Assembly (NCBI RefSeq): GCF_000021305.1
Contig: NC_011772.1
Coordinates: 3,510,001-3,574,000 of the forward strand
DNA length: 64,000 nt
Source of the DNA: Bacillus cereus G9842
GTDB lineage: Bacteria > Bacillota > Bacilli > Bacillales > Bacillaceae_G
Direction of reading: 5' to 3'
In this document: positions 18,001 through 26,320 of the stretch, piece after piece
How positions within the stretch are numbered: the stretch's first letter is position 1
Layout: every line of letters begins with the position of its first letter
Notes under the pieces: model-generated
Seen by the model: the letters and a program-made list of their open reading frames with translations, nothing else
Told to the model about the DNA's origin: nothing
Databases searched by the model: none
Translations under genes and position numbers: made by a program

Positions 18001-19261
18001 ACCCGGCTATTTTTTCTCTTTTCATTTCCTCTATTACTTTCGTATACTTCTCATCATCAAATTCATTTTCACTTTTTGCAACAACTACAGTTGCAATACC
18101 GTTACCAATTAAATTAACGATAGCACGTGCTTCTGACATGAAACGATCTACACCAAGTAATAGCGCTAAACCTTCTAATGGGATAACATTCATTGCAGAT
18201 AAAGTAGATGCTAGCACAATAAAACCTCCACCAGTTACTGCTGCTGCACCTTTAGATGTAACTAATAAAATAGCTATTATAGTTAATTGTTGACCTAGTG
18301 AAAGATCGACATGAAAGACTTGAGCTAAAAATATAGTAGCCATCGATAAATAAATTGTCGTTCCATCTAAATTAAATGAGTATCCTGTCGGAATGACTAA
18401 ACCTACTACTGGCTTCGAACATCCCAAGTCTTCCATCTTTGTCATCATTCGCGGCAGTACTGATTCTGATGACGATGTCCCGAGAACAATGAGTAATTCT
18501 TCTTTAATGTGAGCTAAATATTTCCACAAACTAAATTTGTACAGTTTACAAATAAAATTTAAAACAATAAAAACAAATAATGCCATTGTCGCATATACAC
18601 AAATCATTAATTTGCCAAGTGGTATGAGCGTGCTTAAACCATACTTCCCAATTGTAAATGCCATCCCACCGAATGCTCCAACCGGTGCTAATTTCATTAC
18701 AATTGATAAAATGTTAAAAAATACTTTCGATAATCTTTCAAAAAAGTCAATAACCGGTTGTCCATTTTTCCCTAACATCGTTAACCCTGCGCCGAATAAA
18801 ATGGAGAAGAACAGAACTTGTAAAATATCACCTTTGGCGAATGCTTCAAACATGTTAGACGGCACGATATGTAAAAAGAAATCCATCCATTTCATTTCTT
18901 GTCCGCTTTGTACATATTGCGAAACATCTCCGCCCTTTAGTTTTGAGGGATCTAATCCGTCTCCAGGACGCACAACATTCGCTACGATGATACCAATAAT
19001 TAAAGCCGCTGTTGTAACAATTTCAAAATATAATAGTGCCTTCCCACCAACACGGCCTACCTTTTTCATACTTCCCATACTTGCAATACCGAGCACAATT
19101 GTTAAAAAGATAATCGGTGCAATAACCATTTTAATCATATTGATGAATGTTTCACCAATTGGCTTCATTTGTTGTCCAACACTCGGCCAAATTGCCCCTA
19201 CTGCAATACCACAAATAATGGCCACAATAACTTGGAATGTTAAATTCTTTGCAATTCTCAT
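17999..19261 (-). CDS. dctA: C4-dicarboxylate/cation symporter, DAACS family (DctA-like)
   Basis: 420 residues with eight or more hydrophobic segments. DAACS landmarks are present: the serine-rich GTSSSESVLPRM hairpin, the NLDGTTIYLSMA helix, the SKGAAAVTGGGF hairpin and DRFMSEARAIVNLIGNGIAT. The last is closer to DctA (C4-dicarboxylates such as succinate, fumarate, malate) than to glutamate carriers of the family, as I recall them; glutamate/aspartate transport is the alternative. Start supported by GGGGAGT. Single-gene unit with its own terminator. Confidence 0.85.
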   Translation of the reverse strand: MRIAKNLTFQVIVAIICGIAVGAIWPSVGQQMKPIGETFINMIKMVIAPIIFLTIVLGIASMGSMKKVGRVGGKALLYFEIVTTAALIIGIIVANVVRPGDGLDPSKLKGGDVSQYVQSGQEMKWMDFFLHIVPSNMFEAFAKGDILQVLFFSILFGAGLTMLGKNGQPVIDFFERLSKVFFNILSIVMKLAPVGAFGGMAFTIGKYGLSTLIPLGKLMICVYATMALFVFIVLNFICKLYKFSLWKYLAHIKEELLIVLGTSSSESVLPRMMTKMEDLGCSKPVVGLVIPTGYSFNLDGTTIYLSMATIFLAQVFHVDLSLGQQLTIIAILLVTSKGAAAVTGGGFIVLASTLSAMNVIPLEGLALLLGVDRFMSEARAIVNLIGNGIATVVVAKSENEFDDEKYTKVIEEMKREKIAG

Positions 19262-19438
19262 TTTTGCTACTCCCCTGTATTTTCATTTCTCCCAAACTAT
19301 TTTAAGCAATAACATTTATTCTATGTGATAGCCCCCTTGCTATTTAACTTAAACCACAATTTTATGTTACACTATTATCTTTAATTTGAAAATAGTATAT
19401 AACATTTAAGAATAAATGACATACTATTATACACAATA

Positions 19439-19465
19439 AAAAGCAGACATTACGTCTGCTTTAAT
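19439..19465 (-). terminator. Terminator of the sigma / anti-sigma / LCP operon
   Basis: Stem AAGCAGAC / GTCTGCTT (19441-19448 with 19454-19461), 5-base loop, T-run on the minus strand. Confidence 0.88.
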
Positions 19466-20498
19466 TCTCCTCAATTTGCTTTTCACTTAACCCTAGATGT
19501 GTTCTAAGAGTATTACTCAAACTCTGCAAATCTTTTTTATTAGGATTATAATAATATACACGTTGCCCATTTGGACCATTAGGTAAATATAAATCATCAC
19601 CAGCTAGTTGTATTTTTTCAACTGAACCGTTTAAACCGTATTTATAAAAAGATAAAATATCATCCATTACTAAGTTTGTTTTAAAATCGTCGTCAACTGC
19701 CTCAACTATTTTTTCTAGCTTCGTAATCGATCCTACACTTTTTAATTTACTTAAAATCGATTCAATAACAAGTTGTTGCCTCTGCCCTCTCATCGCATCA
19801 CTATCAATATGGCGCGTTCTTGCTAGTGCAAGTGCTTCTTCCCCATTTAATTTTTGCAATCCTTTTTTCAAATGAATCGCATCAGGTTCATCTTTACTAT
19901 TTTGCTCCGTAAATTCAACTGGGACATCTACTTCAATACCATCTAACCCATCAACAATTTTAGTAAAGGAACCAAAATTAAATTTCACAAAATAATCAAC
20001 GGGCACTTGTAACAATTTTTCTACCGCTTCCACAGAAGCTTGCGGTCCTCCATCTTTACCATTTTTAACGAAACCACTTCCATATGCATGGGTTATTTTA
20101 TCTTTTTTCTTTTCAACTGGAACGTATGTATATGTATCACGCGGTATGCTCGTTAATTTCACTGTTTTATCGTCTTTATTAAAAGTCGCTAACAATAATG
20201 CATCTGTATGAAATGCACCATTATACTCCTTTTGTCGTTCTTGATTTTCATCAATTCCCATAATTAAAAGTGAAACATGATTTGCAATTGGCTTTACAGA
20301 TTTCTCACGTAAATTGGATTTTTCACCTCGTGCTAAATTCAAATTAGATTTTTGTACGAGACTAGAAGTTTTCATATATACATAGGCTCCATAGCCAATT
20401 CCACCAAATAGCAATACCGCTAGTAGTAAACTTATTATCGTTTTCTTTTTATATTTTTGCTTATTTTTCTCTTCTCTTAAAGATGAATGATTCCCCAT
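19461..20498 (-). CDS. LytR-CpsA-Psr (LCP) family cell-wall glycopolymer ligase
   Basis: 345 residues. A short basic cytoplasmic N-terminus and one membrane helix (about residues 20-42) anchor an extracellular LCP domain. Characteristic residues are in TSIPRDTYTYVP, GIEVDVPVEF and the ALARTRHIDSDAMRGQRQQ segment that binds the polyprenyl pyrophosphate. LCP proteins attach teichoic acid or other glycopolymers to peptidoglycan. It is the third gene after an ECF sigma factor and its membrane partner (21-base gap), so it is probably made on envelope stress. Several LCP paralogues normally exist per Bacillus genome, so no symbol is given. Confidence 0.92.
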   Translation of the reverse strand: MGNHSSLREEKNKQKYKKKTIISLLLAVLLFGGIGYGAYVYMKTSSLVQKSNLNLARGEKSNLREKSVKPIANHVSLLIMGIDENQERQKEYNGAFHTDALLLATFNKDDKTVKLTSIPRDTYTYVPVEKKKDKITHAYGSGFVKNGKDGGPQASVEAVEKLLQVPVDYFVKFNFGSFTKIVDGLDGIEVDVPVEFTEQNSKDEPDAIHLKKGLQKLNGEEALALARTRHIDSDAMRGQRQQLVIESILSKLKSVGSITKLEKIVEAVDDDFKTNLVMDDILSFYKYGLNGSVEKIQLAGDDLYLPNGPNGQRVYYYNPNKKDLQSLSNTLRTHLGLSEKQIEEN

Positions 20499-20519
20499 TT
20501 ACTCTCCTCCTGTTTCTAT

Positions 20520-21506
20520 TCATCCAATATGTTTTTCATATTTAGCGCTATCCTTTTGAAACATACTTTCTTTCAATCCCTTATCTATTTGTATCCATTC
20601 TGTCGTAAGTGAATATTGAATCAAGCCTTCTTGAAAACTAAGAAATTTCAACATAATCCCTGTATTTTTCTCCACAACCATTTCGAATTTCCCTCTTAAA
20701 TCTTCAGAGGTGCTAACAGGCATCTCTATATTGATGACTCCTTCAATTTTGTAACAATCTAATCCAAGATATTTCGTTTCTTTATAATTCCAATCTTTAT
20801 ATCGAATTAACAAATCTGCGAATTCTGATTGAATACTATATTTCGCTAGTCCTACATATTCATCATCATATCGCTTTTTTTCACCTGATTTTCTCAATAA
20901 CCTTTCCGTAGGATTTAACTTTAATAATTCATTGTTTCTTTCTTTCGGGTTCCATTTTGTCTCTTTATAGGTATACTTCTCATCATCAAACTCTTTTTTC
21001 TTGCCCTCGTTATATATAATTGTTCGTTTTTTCGCTAGTTTATCTTCTTTCGAAGAGATACCTCTTTGTTTTTCCGTATCAATTGCATACTTATATGTTG
21101 TAGCAATTCTTGATGAGCTAGAATATTCCTCAAATTGTCCTGAACTATTTTTAAAATAATCAATAGAATCTAGCATCTTTTGATGAATCTTTTCTTTATC
21201 TGGATAATGTACATTTGATTTTATTTCTTCTTCATTTTCATAATCAGAAAACGCTTTTTTCTTTACATATTCAAATACTCCACCGTTTTGCGCAAAACTT
21301 TGTATAGAAAACTCAGACATAGATACCACTGAAAGTATACAAACCGCTGCACTAATTATCATCATATGGATTTTGTAACTCTTCTTTTTTACCTGAAGAT
21401 TATGTAGTGTACCATTAATCTTCTCATTTAACTCTGGAGGTACTATAACATTTTCATTTTTTATTCTCTTTTTTAATTTCTCATCAAATAATTTTTCACT
21501 ATCCAC
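20520..21506 (-). CDS. Probable membrane anti-sigma factor with an extracellular LolA/DUF4179-like region
   Basis: 328 residues. The N-terminal about 45 residues are cytoplasmic and charged, one transmembrane helix follows (about 46-66), then about 260 extracytoplasmic residues. Position directly downstream of the ECF sigma gene (12-base gap) and this topology make it the likely anti-sigma factor. The outer part contains LGLDCYKIEGVI and a segment like outer-membrane lipoprotein-sorting proteins, which could sense lipid or wall precursors; that is inference. No zinc-binding HxxxCxxC anti-sigma motif is visible at the N-terminus. Confidence 0.75.
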   Translation of the reverse strand: MDSEKLFDEKLKKRIKNENVIVPPELNEKINGTLHNLQVKKKSYKIHMMIISAAVCILSVVSMSEFSIQSFAQNGGVFEYVKKKAFSDYENEEEIKSNVHYPDKEKIHQKMLDSIDYFKNSSGQFEEYSSSSRIATTYKYAIDTEKQRGISSKEDKLAKKRTIIYNEGKKKEFDDEKYTYKETKWNPKERNNELLKLNPTERLLRKSGEKKRYDDEYVGLAKYSIQSEFADLLIRYKDWNYKETKYLGLDCYKIEGVINIEMPVSTSEDLRGKFEMVVEKNTGIMLKFLSFQEGLIQYSLTTEWIQIDKGLKESMFQKDSAKYEKHIG

Positions 21507-21518
21507 CCTTTACACCCC

Positions 21519-22052
21519 CTATTCCATCTTTAATCTTTTTTGTAGTTGTTCCCTCGCACGCGATAATCTTGATTTCACTGTTCCTTTCGGTATTTCTAAC
21601 AGCTTCGCAATACTATCTTGATTCATATCTTCATAGTAATAAAGCACCGTAACAGCTCTTAATTCTTCATGTAACGATTGAATCGCATTATACAAATCTA
21701 TATCTTCATACTGATCACACGCACTCATATTGTAATCATTCTCTTCTGTCACAATTACATTTTTATACGCTCTAATAATATTGTTACACTCATTCATTAA
21801 AATTCGAATTAACCAAGTTTGAAAAAACTCTTCTTTTTTTAGTTTTTTTATATTTTCATAAGCTTTTAAAATTGTTGTCTGTATCGCGTCCTCTATATTT
21901 GTCTCATCACGTAACATCGCCTTTGCTATTCGATACATCTTCACTTTTTCTGTATGTATAAGCGTTATAAAGGCTTCATGATCGCCTTTTTTCGCTAAAG
22001 AAACATCGGTTTCTTCTTTTATAATCATTTTATATAAAGGGATTACTTTCAC
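21519..22052 (-). CDS. ECF-type RNA polymerase sigma factor
   Basis: 177 residues, starting at a GTG with GGAGGAG 7 bases upstream. Region 2 (about 20-85, with AMLRDETNIEDAIQTTILKAYENI) and region 4 (about 115-170, with LLEIPKGTVKSRLSRARE as the helix-turn-helix) are both complete, and there is no region 3, as expected for ECF sigmas. It heads an operon with a membrane anti-sigma and an LCP enzyme. Fifty bases upstream is a promoter of the ECF class, which suggests autoregulation. The gene cannot be matched to a named sigma with certainty. Confidence 0.93.
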   Translation of the reverse strand: MKVIPLYKMIIKEETDVSLAKKGDHEAFITLIHTEKVKMYRIAKAMLRDETNIEDAIQTTILKAYENIKKLKKEEFFQTWLIRILMNECNNIIRAYKNVIVTEENDYNMSACDQYEDIDLYNAIQSLHEELRAVTVLYYYEDMNQDSIAKLLEIPKGTVKSRLSRAREQLQKRLKME

Positions 22053-22101
22053 AATTGCTCCTCCTGTTTCATCCTCACTTCAAATTTAACTTTACATGTA
22101 T

Positions 22102-22129
22102 TAGACGTAGGAACCTAGGAAAAGGTTCA
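22102..22129 (-). promoter_or_regulatory. ECF-type autoregulatory promoter with internal inverted repeat
   Basis: Minus strand: TGAACC (22124-22129), 16-base spacer, CGTCTA (22102-22107), close to the AAC/CGT pattern of Bacillus envelope-stress ECF promoters. An inverted repeat GAACCT / AGGTTC (22111-22116 and 22123-22128) lies in the -35 and spacer and could bind an extra regulator. Confidence 0.7.
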
Positions 22130-22212
22130 TTTTTTTGAATATTTTTGTAAATAAAAAGATAAATATCCTTTATAAGTGTTATGTAATAAACATACTAGAT
22201 TTAATTTACAAA

Positions 22213-22240
22213 TAAAAAAAGCCCACTTTCTCAGTGGACT
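22213..22240 (-). terminator. Terminator of the ABC-2 transporter operon
   Basis: Stem AGCCCACT / AGTGGACT (one mismatch; 22220-22227 with 22233-22240), 5-base loop, then seven T on the minus strand. Confidence 0.85.
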
Positions 22241-22247
22241 TTCTACT

Positions 22248-23054
22248 TTACAACGGTAAATCCCTCTTCTTAAAAACTACAATTGCTACTATGAAAATAC
22301 AAAGTGCTCCAGCAGTTAAACCTATACTTACCGGCCATATATTATACGTTCCTTCAGCAATTTCTTTCGGATGAAACAGCGTGAATAATGATAGACTTCT
22401 CATCCACTCTAACTTATCACTTAATTTACCTACCATATCCAATACGAAAAATAAGATAGTTAAACTCGCTGAATAACTTAGTGCCTTTCTTTCGTCATTA
22501 CATATACAAGAAAAGAAAAATGAATACGCACTAACGACTAAAAATATGAGCCCTCCGACTACATTTATCTTCAAAAATAATTCTTTATTTAAGTTATTAT
22601 CTTGTAAAAACCATTCTGCACCTACTAACCCAGCTACATACGTAACAGATACAATAATCAGAAGTCCCAATATGAGAACAGCAGCTTGTGTAATAGCAAT
22701 TTCCACTCTAGATACAGGTGTTGCTAACAAGTATGCCATTGCTCCTTTATCTACATGACGAGCAATTAAATGTGTTGCAACTGTTACACAAAAAATTGTT
22801 AAAATGATAATAAACAATAGACTATAGTATTCACCAGCTAAAAAATCCATTACGTTTTGAATCGGACTTTCCATACCAACGATTTTTTTCACACTATCAG
22901 GCATGGCAGCTATTAGTTCATTTAGCCCTTTCGCTGATACCATTGACGGGAATATCCAAATTAATAACCACAAATATAAAGCCGCACCAAACGCATAACT
23001 CAAAATATTTTTTTGTGTTTCTTTCAAACTAGCTAAAAATAATTGCTTATTCAT
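22248..23054 (-). CDS. ABC-2 type transporter permease
   Basis: 268 residues with six membrane segments and an ABC-2 layout: a long outer loop after helix 1 and paired helices with AYLLATPVSRVEIAI in the cytoplasmic coupling region. Its start overlaps the end of the ATPase gene by 8 bases, so the two are translated together and form one exporter. The substrate is unknown; TetR-controlled exporters of this type often move hydrophobic toxic compounds or antimicrobial peptides. Confidence 0.88.
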   Translation of the reverse strand: MNKQLFLASLKETQKNILSYAFGAALYLWLLIWIFPSMVSAKGLNELIAAMPDSVKKIVGMESPIQNVMDFLAGEYYSLLFIIILTIFCVTVATHLIARHVDKGAMAYLLATPVSRVEIAITQAAVLILGLLIIVSVTYVAGLVGAEWFLQDNNLNKELFLKINVVGGLIFLVVSAYSFFFSCICNDERKALSYSASLTILFFVLDMVGKLSDKLEWMRSLSLFTLFHPKEIAEGTYNIWPVSIGLTAGALCIFIVAIVVFKKRDLPL

Positions 23055-23940
23055 GCGTTACCCCTTCTTTCTTATCGTAATAATGCATAAATAAATGTTC
23101 TAAATCCATCGCTCTCGTTTGAAGTGCCGTTACATTATAGTTTGAAATTGTTTGTAAAACAGTTTGATAGTTTCCTTGTACAATGATAGATGCCTCTCTA
23201 CCTTTTACCACTTCAAATTGCAAATTACACTTTGTAAGAGATTCAATCTCTTCTTGCGATGATACGGTTACATCTATTACCTGTCGTCTCATACTTTGTA
23301 AATCGTGAATATTTTCAACCGTTACGAGTCGACCATCTTTAATAATCGCTACTCGATCACACGTACGCTCAATTTCAGTGAAAATATGTGATGACATTAG
23401 GATTGTTTTTCCTCTTTGCTTTTCCTCTAATATTAATTCTATAAATACTTGCTGCATAAGTGGATCAAGTCCAGATGTTGGTTCATCTAAAATTAACACC
23501 TCTGGATCGTGCATAAATGCAGCAACTATCCCCACTTTTTGCTTCATTCCTTTAGACATTTTGCGAATCGGTGTTTTCACATCAAATTGCAGACGATCTA
23601 TCAGTTCATCTCGTCTTTTCGTATCCTTTAATCCACGCATTCCTTGCATTAATTTTAAAAACTCTAATCCGTTCATTCCTTCAATAAAAGAAATTTCACC
23701 CGGTAGATAACCAACTTCCCTTTGAATTTTCGCTGCTTCATTCCAACAATCTAATCCAAAAATTGTCGCTTTACCAGCTGTCGGTTTTATAAATCCCATT
23801 AAATTACGAATCGTCGTTGATTTCCCGGCACCATTCGGTCCTAAATAACCGAATACTTCTCCCTCTTTTACATCAAATGTAATATGAAACAAACCTTTTC
23901 CATTCAAAAACTGTTTTGTGACATCCTGAACTGAAATCAT
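23047..23940 (-). CDS. ABC transporter ATP-binding protein
   Basis: 297 residues. Walker A GPNGAGKST at about 35-43, Q-loop after GYLPGEISF, signature MSKGMKQKVGI, Walker B VLILDEPTSGLDP and the switch His in SSHIFTEIE are all intact. The C-terminal about 70 residues are the usual extra domain of drug-export ATPases. It pairs with the permease gene that overlaps its end. Expression is probably controlled by the divergent TetR gene through the two palindromes at 23957 and 24025. Confidence 0.95.
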   Translation of the reverse strand: MISVQDVTKQFLNGKGLFHITFDVKEGEVFGYLGPNGAGKSTTIRNLMGFIKPTAGKATIFGLDCWNEAAKIQREVGYLPGEISFIEGMNGLEFLKLMQGMRGLKDTKRRDELIDRLQFDVKTPIRKMSKGMKQKVGIVAAFMHDPEVLILDEPTSGLDPLMQQVFIELILEEKQRGKTILMSSHIFTEIERTCDRVAIIKDGRLVTVENIHDLQSMRRQVIDVTVSSQEEIESLTKCNLQFEVVKGREASIIVQGNYQTVLQTISNYNVTALQTRAMDLEHLFMHYYDKKEGVTHE

Positions 23941-23956
23941 AATTCCACCTCATTTT

Positions 23957-23984
23957 TTGAAATATTTAATATGTGATATTTCAA
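23957..23984. promoter_or_regulatory. Palindromic operator 1 (TetR-type), over the ABC transcription start
   Basis: TTGAAATAT, 10 bases, ATATTTCAA. It lies between the ABC promoter -10 and the ABC ribosome site, so bound protein would block transcription. Confidence 0.75.
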
Positions 23985-23988
23985 AATC

Positions 23989-24017
23989 ATTGTACTCCTC
24001 ATCTTTCATATTCGCAA
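23989..24017 (-). promoter_or_regulatory. Promoter of the ABC exporter operon
   Basis: Minus strand: TTGCGA (24012-24017), 17-base spacer, TACAAT (23989-23994). It is framed by the two matching palindromes. Confidence 0.65.
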
Positions 24018-24024
24018 CAACTTT

Positions 24025-24052
24025 TTGAAATATTTATTAGTCCATATTTCAA
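24025..24052. promoter_or_regulatory. Palindromic operator 2 (TetR-type)
   Basis: TTGAAATAT, 10 bases, ATATTTCAA: the same arms and spacing as operator 1, 68 bases away. It sits just upstream of both divergent -35 boxes. Confidence 0.75.
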
Positions 24053-24057
24053 AATTA

Positions 24058-24086
24058 TTGTTTTCCATTATTTTTTCTTGTATATT
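24058..24086 (+). promoter_or_regulatory. Promoter of the tetR-type gene
   Basis: TTGTTT (24058-24063), 17-base spacer, TATATT (24081-24086), starting 6 bases after operator 2. Confidence 0.6.
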
Positions 24087-24104
24087 TTAAGTGAGGTGAT
24101 TGCA

Positions 24105-24698
24105 TTGAACGGATTTGAAAGAGTAAAAGAAAAGAAAAAACGTGCCATTAAAGAAGCAGCATTCGTATTATTTTCAGAACGTGGATTTAATGAAGTGAAA
24201 ATAGAACATATCGCAAAAGAAGCGAACGTTTCTCAAGTTACAATTTATAATCATTTCGGAAGTAAAGATGCGTTATTTAGGGAGCTTATACAAGAATTTA
24301 TCATATCTGAATTTCAATATTATAAAGAGCTTGCAGAAGAAAAATTACCTTTTCATGATATGATGCAAAAAATGATTGTAAGAAAAATGAATACTGGCGG
24401 GTTATTTCAACCTGATATGTTACTACAAATGATGCAAAGGGACGAAGAACTCCGGAAGTTTATTTATAGTTATCAAAATGAAAAAATCCTGCCCTGGTAT
24501 TTAGAAATATTAGAACGAGCGCAGCGCAAAAACGAAATTAATCCTCACCTTACTAAAGAAATGATGTTACTTTACATTCAAATGTTTACAAAATTAGGTG
24601 ATGAATTTGGAGCACAACTTCTTGAAGGAGATCGTGAAAAACATATACAAGATATCGTTACGATGTTCTTTTATGGACTCTCCGTCCCAGAAAAATAA
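24105..24698 (+). CDS. TetR/AcrR family transcriptional regulator
   Basis: 197 residues from a TTG start at 24105, which has GAGGTG 6 bases upstream; the longer open frame back to 23973 would run through the promoter and operator. The N-terminal TetR helix-turn-helix is clear: RAIKEAAFVLFSERGFNEVKIEHIAKEANVSQVTIYNHFGSK. The C-terminal ligand domain is not assignable. It is divergent from the ABC exporter, with two identical-arm palindromes between, so it very likely represses the exporter and perhaps itself. Confidence 0.9.
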   Translation: MNGFERVKEKKKRAIKEAAFVLFSERGFNEVKIEHIAKEANVSQVTIYNHFGSKDALFRELIQEFIISEFQYYKELAEEKLPFHDMMQKMIVRKMNTGGLFQPDMLLQMMQRDEELRKFIYSYQNEKILPWYLEILERAQRKNEINPHLTKEMMLLYIQMFTKLGDEFGAQLLEGDREKHIQDIVTMFFYGLSVPEK

Positions 24699-24725
24699 TT
24701 TTTCTAAAGAACAAATAGAATTACC

Positions 24726-24766
24726 AAAAAGCCCTTTGGATATTTAAATCGCAAGGGCTTTTTCAT
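24726..24766 (+). terminator. Terminator of the tetR-type gene
   Basis: Stem AAAAAGCCCTT / AAGGGCTTTTT (24726-24736 with 24753-24763), 16-base loop, T-run. Confidence 0.9.
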
Positions 24767-24790
24767 ATCAAAAAATGTCTAAAACTAACT

Positions 24791-25735
24791 TTATCTTAAA
24801 GAAGTTAAATGCTTCTTTATAGATAACACCTTATTATAGATTAACTCTTTTAGCATAACAGGCTGAATTGAAATAATCGTTTCACCGAAATTCAGAAAAT
24901 AATTTGAAATAAAATCAAATTCTTGCTTGTTAAAATAGCCTGTTATAATGTAATTTTCATTTTCCTTTTGCATCCTCATGGAAGGGTAATTCTCTTTATC
25001 AAAAATGTCTTTTCCTTTTTGATTAACAATGACGCTAAAATTAATTGCATCAGGCTTTCTGTGAAAAGTAGTAAGATAACTTAATAATTCTTCAAGATTT
25101 TTTGGATTAATATTGCTCGTTTCCACAATAGAAAGAATTTTATCACATCTAATTATTTGAACATTATTCGTCTCAAAATTAAAGATTTTAGCATACCACT
25201 GGCCAAATTTAGATTCTATTCGAATAAATTGGGCAACCAATGCTTTCTCCTCACCTTTTTTTAAATATGTTAAATGATAAACTCGCTCAGCAAAAATCCC
25301 CTGTAAAATTTCTTTTAAGAACGGACTAAAATTACTATGATTTGTTACTTCAAAGGAAAGCGTTCGTTCCATAATTGAAATATTTTTACTCACATTATCA
25401 GGTAATACATGTTTAAATTTATTTTCAAGCGCAATACTTTCTATATTAAATGGTTTTGTCTTGTATCCATTTAGCGTAAGAATTGAAAAATATAAGCCAT
25501 ACATTTCATCCACACTAAAATAAATTGGTGATAAAACACTATTTTCTATAATTTTATAACTTCCATTTCTACCCAATTCAGAATATATGGGTACACCTAT
25601 TTCTTCCAATGATTGAATATCTCGCAAAGCGGTACTTTTAGAAATATCATATCTAACCATTAAATCTTTTAAATTAAAATATCTTTTATTATTTAAGAAA
25701 ATAAGCATATCATTTATTCGTTCCGTTTTTTTCAT
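24791..25735 (-). CDS. HTH/WYL-domain transcriptional regulator (DeoR/YafY-like)
   Basis: 314 residues from the ATG at 25735 (GGGAGGG upstream). The N-terminal winged helix (ERINDMLIFLNNKRYFNLKDLMVRYDISKSTALRDIQSLEEIG) is of the HTH_11 type, and the rest fits a WYL ligand-sensing part, with a degenerate FGQWYAKIFNFE strand in the middle. Divergent from the VOC gene at 25819, which is its likeliest target. No operator palindrome stands out in the 83-base gap. Confidence 0.8.
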   Translation of the reverse strand: MKKTERINDMLIFLNNKRYFNLKDLMVRYDISKSTALRDIQSLEEIGVPIYSELGRNGSYKIIENSVLSPIYFSVDEMYGLYFSILTLNGYKTKPFNIESIALENKFKHVLPDNVSKNISIMERTLSFEVTNHSNFSPFLKEILQGIFAERVYHLTYLKKGEEKALVAQFIRIESKFGQWYAKIFNFETNNVQIIRCDKILSIVETSNINPKNLEELLSYLTTFHRKPDAINFSVIVNQKGKDIFDKENYPSMRMQKENENYIITGYFNKQEFDFISNYFLNFGETIISIQPVMLKELIYNKVLSIKKHLTSLR

Positions 25736-25818
25736 ATTTCCCTCCCAAAAAGGTGTCATGTATTGAAACCCTTTTAATCTATATTATAATTATCAACTAA
25801 TAAAGGAGTTATATATTT

Positions 25819-26262
25819 ATGACATTAGAAATAGCTATTTTTCTTTCAATGAATGGGCAAGCAAAGGAGGCGATTAACTTTTATACACGTCATTTAGAAG
25901 CCAAAAAGTTAATGGTTGTTACGTATGAAGAACTGGCGAAAAGAGATAGTTCTTTTAAAATTAAAAGTGAAAATAAAGATCATATTGCTCACTCTGTTTT
26001 ACAAATTGGGAATACAAAGCTAATGATAGCAGAAGATACAATGAAGCCTAATGAACGTTATAACGTTGGAAATAACATGTCACTTTGCATTCAAAGCGCT
26101 AATTTAGAAGAAATACAAAGGTTTTATAATAATTTAATTTCCGATAAGCATGTGAAAATAATCTCTCCCCTAGAAAAAAATATATTTAGTGAAGCATATG
26201 GTATTATTGAAGATCCTTATGGCATACAAATCCAATTAATGTATGATAAACGACTAAACTAA
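25819..26262 (+). CDS. VOC family protein, PhnB-like
   Basis: 147 residues. The layout LEIAIFLSMNGQAKEAINFYTRHLEAKK at the N-terminus and the closing EAYGIIEDPYGIQIQLMYD strand are typical of PhnB/3-demethylubiquinone-methyltransferase-like VOC proteins, usually of unknown substrate. The GGAG ribosome site is 10 bases before ATG. It is divergent from a WYL regulator and convergent with an oxidoreductase, sharing a terminator with the latter. Confidence 0.85.
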   Translation: MTLEIAIFLSMNGQAKEAINFYTRHLEAKKLMVVTYEELAKRDSSFKIKSENKDHIAHSVLQIGNTKLMIAEDTMKPNERYNVGNNMSLCIQSANLEEIQRFYNNLISDKHVKIISPLEKNIFSEAYGIIEDPYGIQIQLMYDKRLN

Positions 26263-26291
26263 ATAATTAATCATATTCACATATTCCTAAT

Positions 26292-26320
26292 AAAAAAGAC
26301 ACGAATTTCGTGTCTTTTTT
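26292..26320. terminator. Bidirectional terminator between convergent genes
   Basis: Near-perfect palindrome, 14-bp arms (26292-26305 and 26307-26320), with A-run and T-run ends, so it can act on both strands. Confidence 0.88.

Noticed and set aside
18537..19328. A 263-codon open frame on the plus strand across the symporter gene
   Set aside because: It is fully antisense to a clear DAACS symporter, has no ribosome site, and its composition (Ile/Pro/Ser-rich) is what a membrane-protein shadow gives.
24791..25818. A search for a WYL operator in the divergent gap
   Set aside because: No convincing inverted repeat was seen in the 83 bases between the divergent genes.
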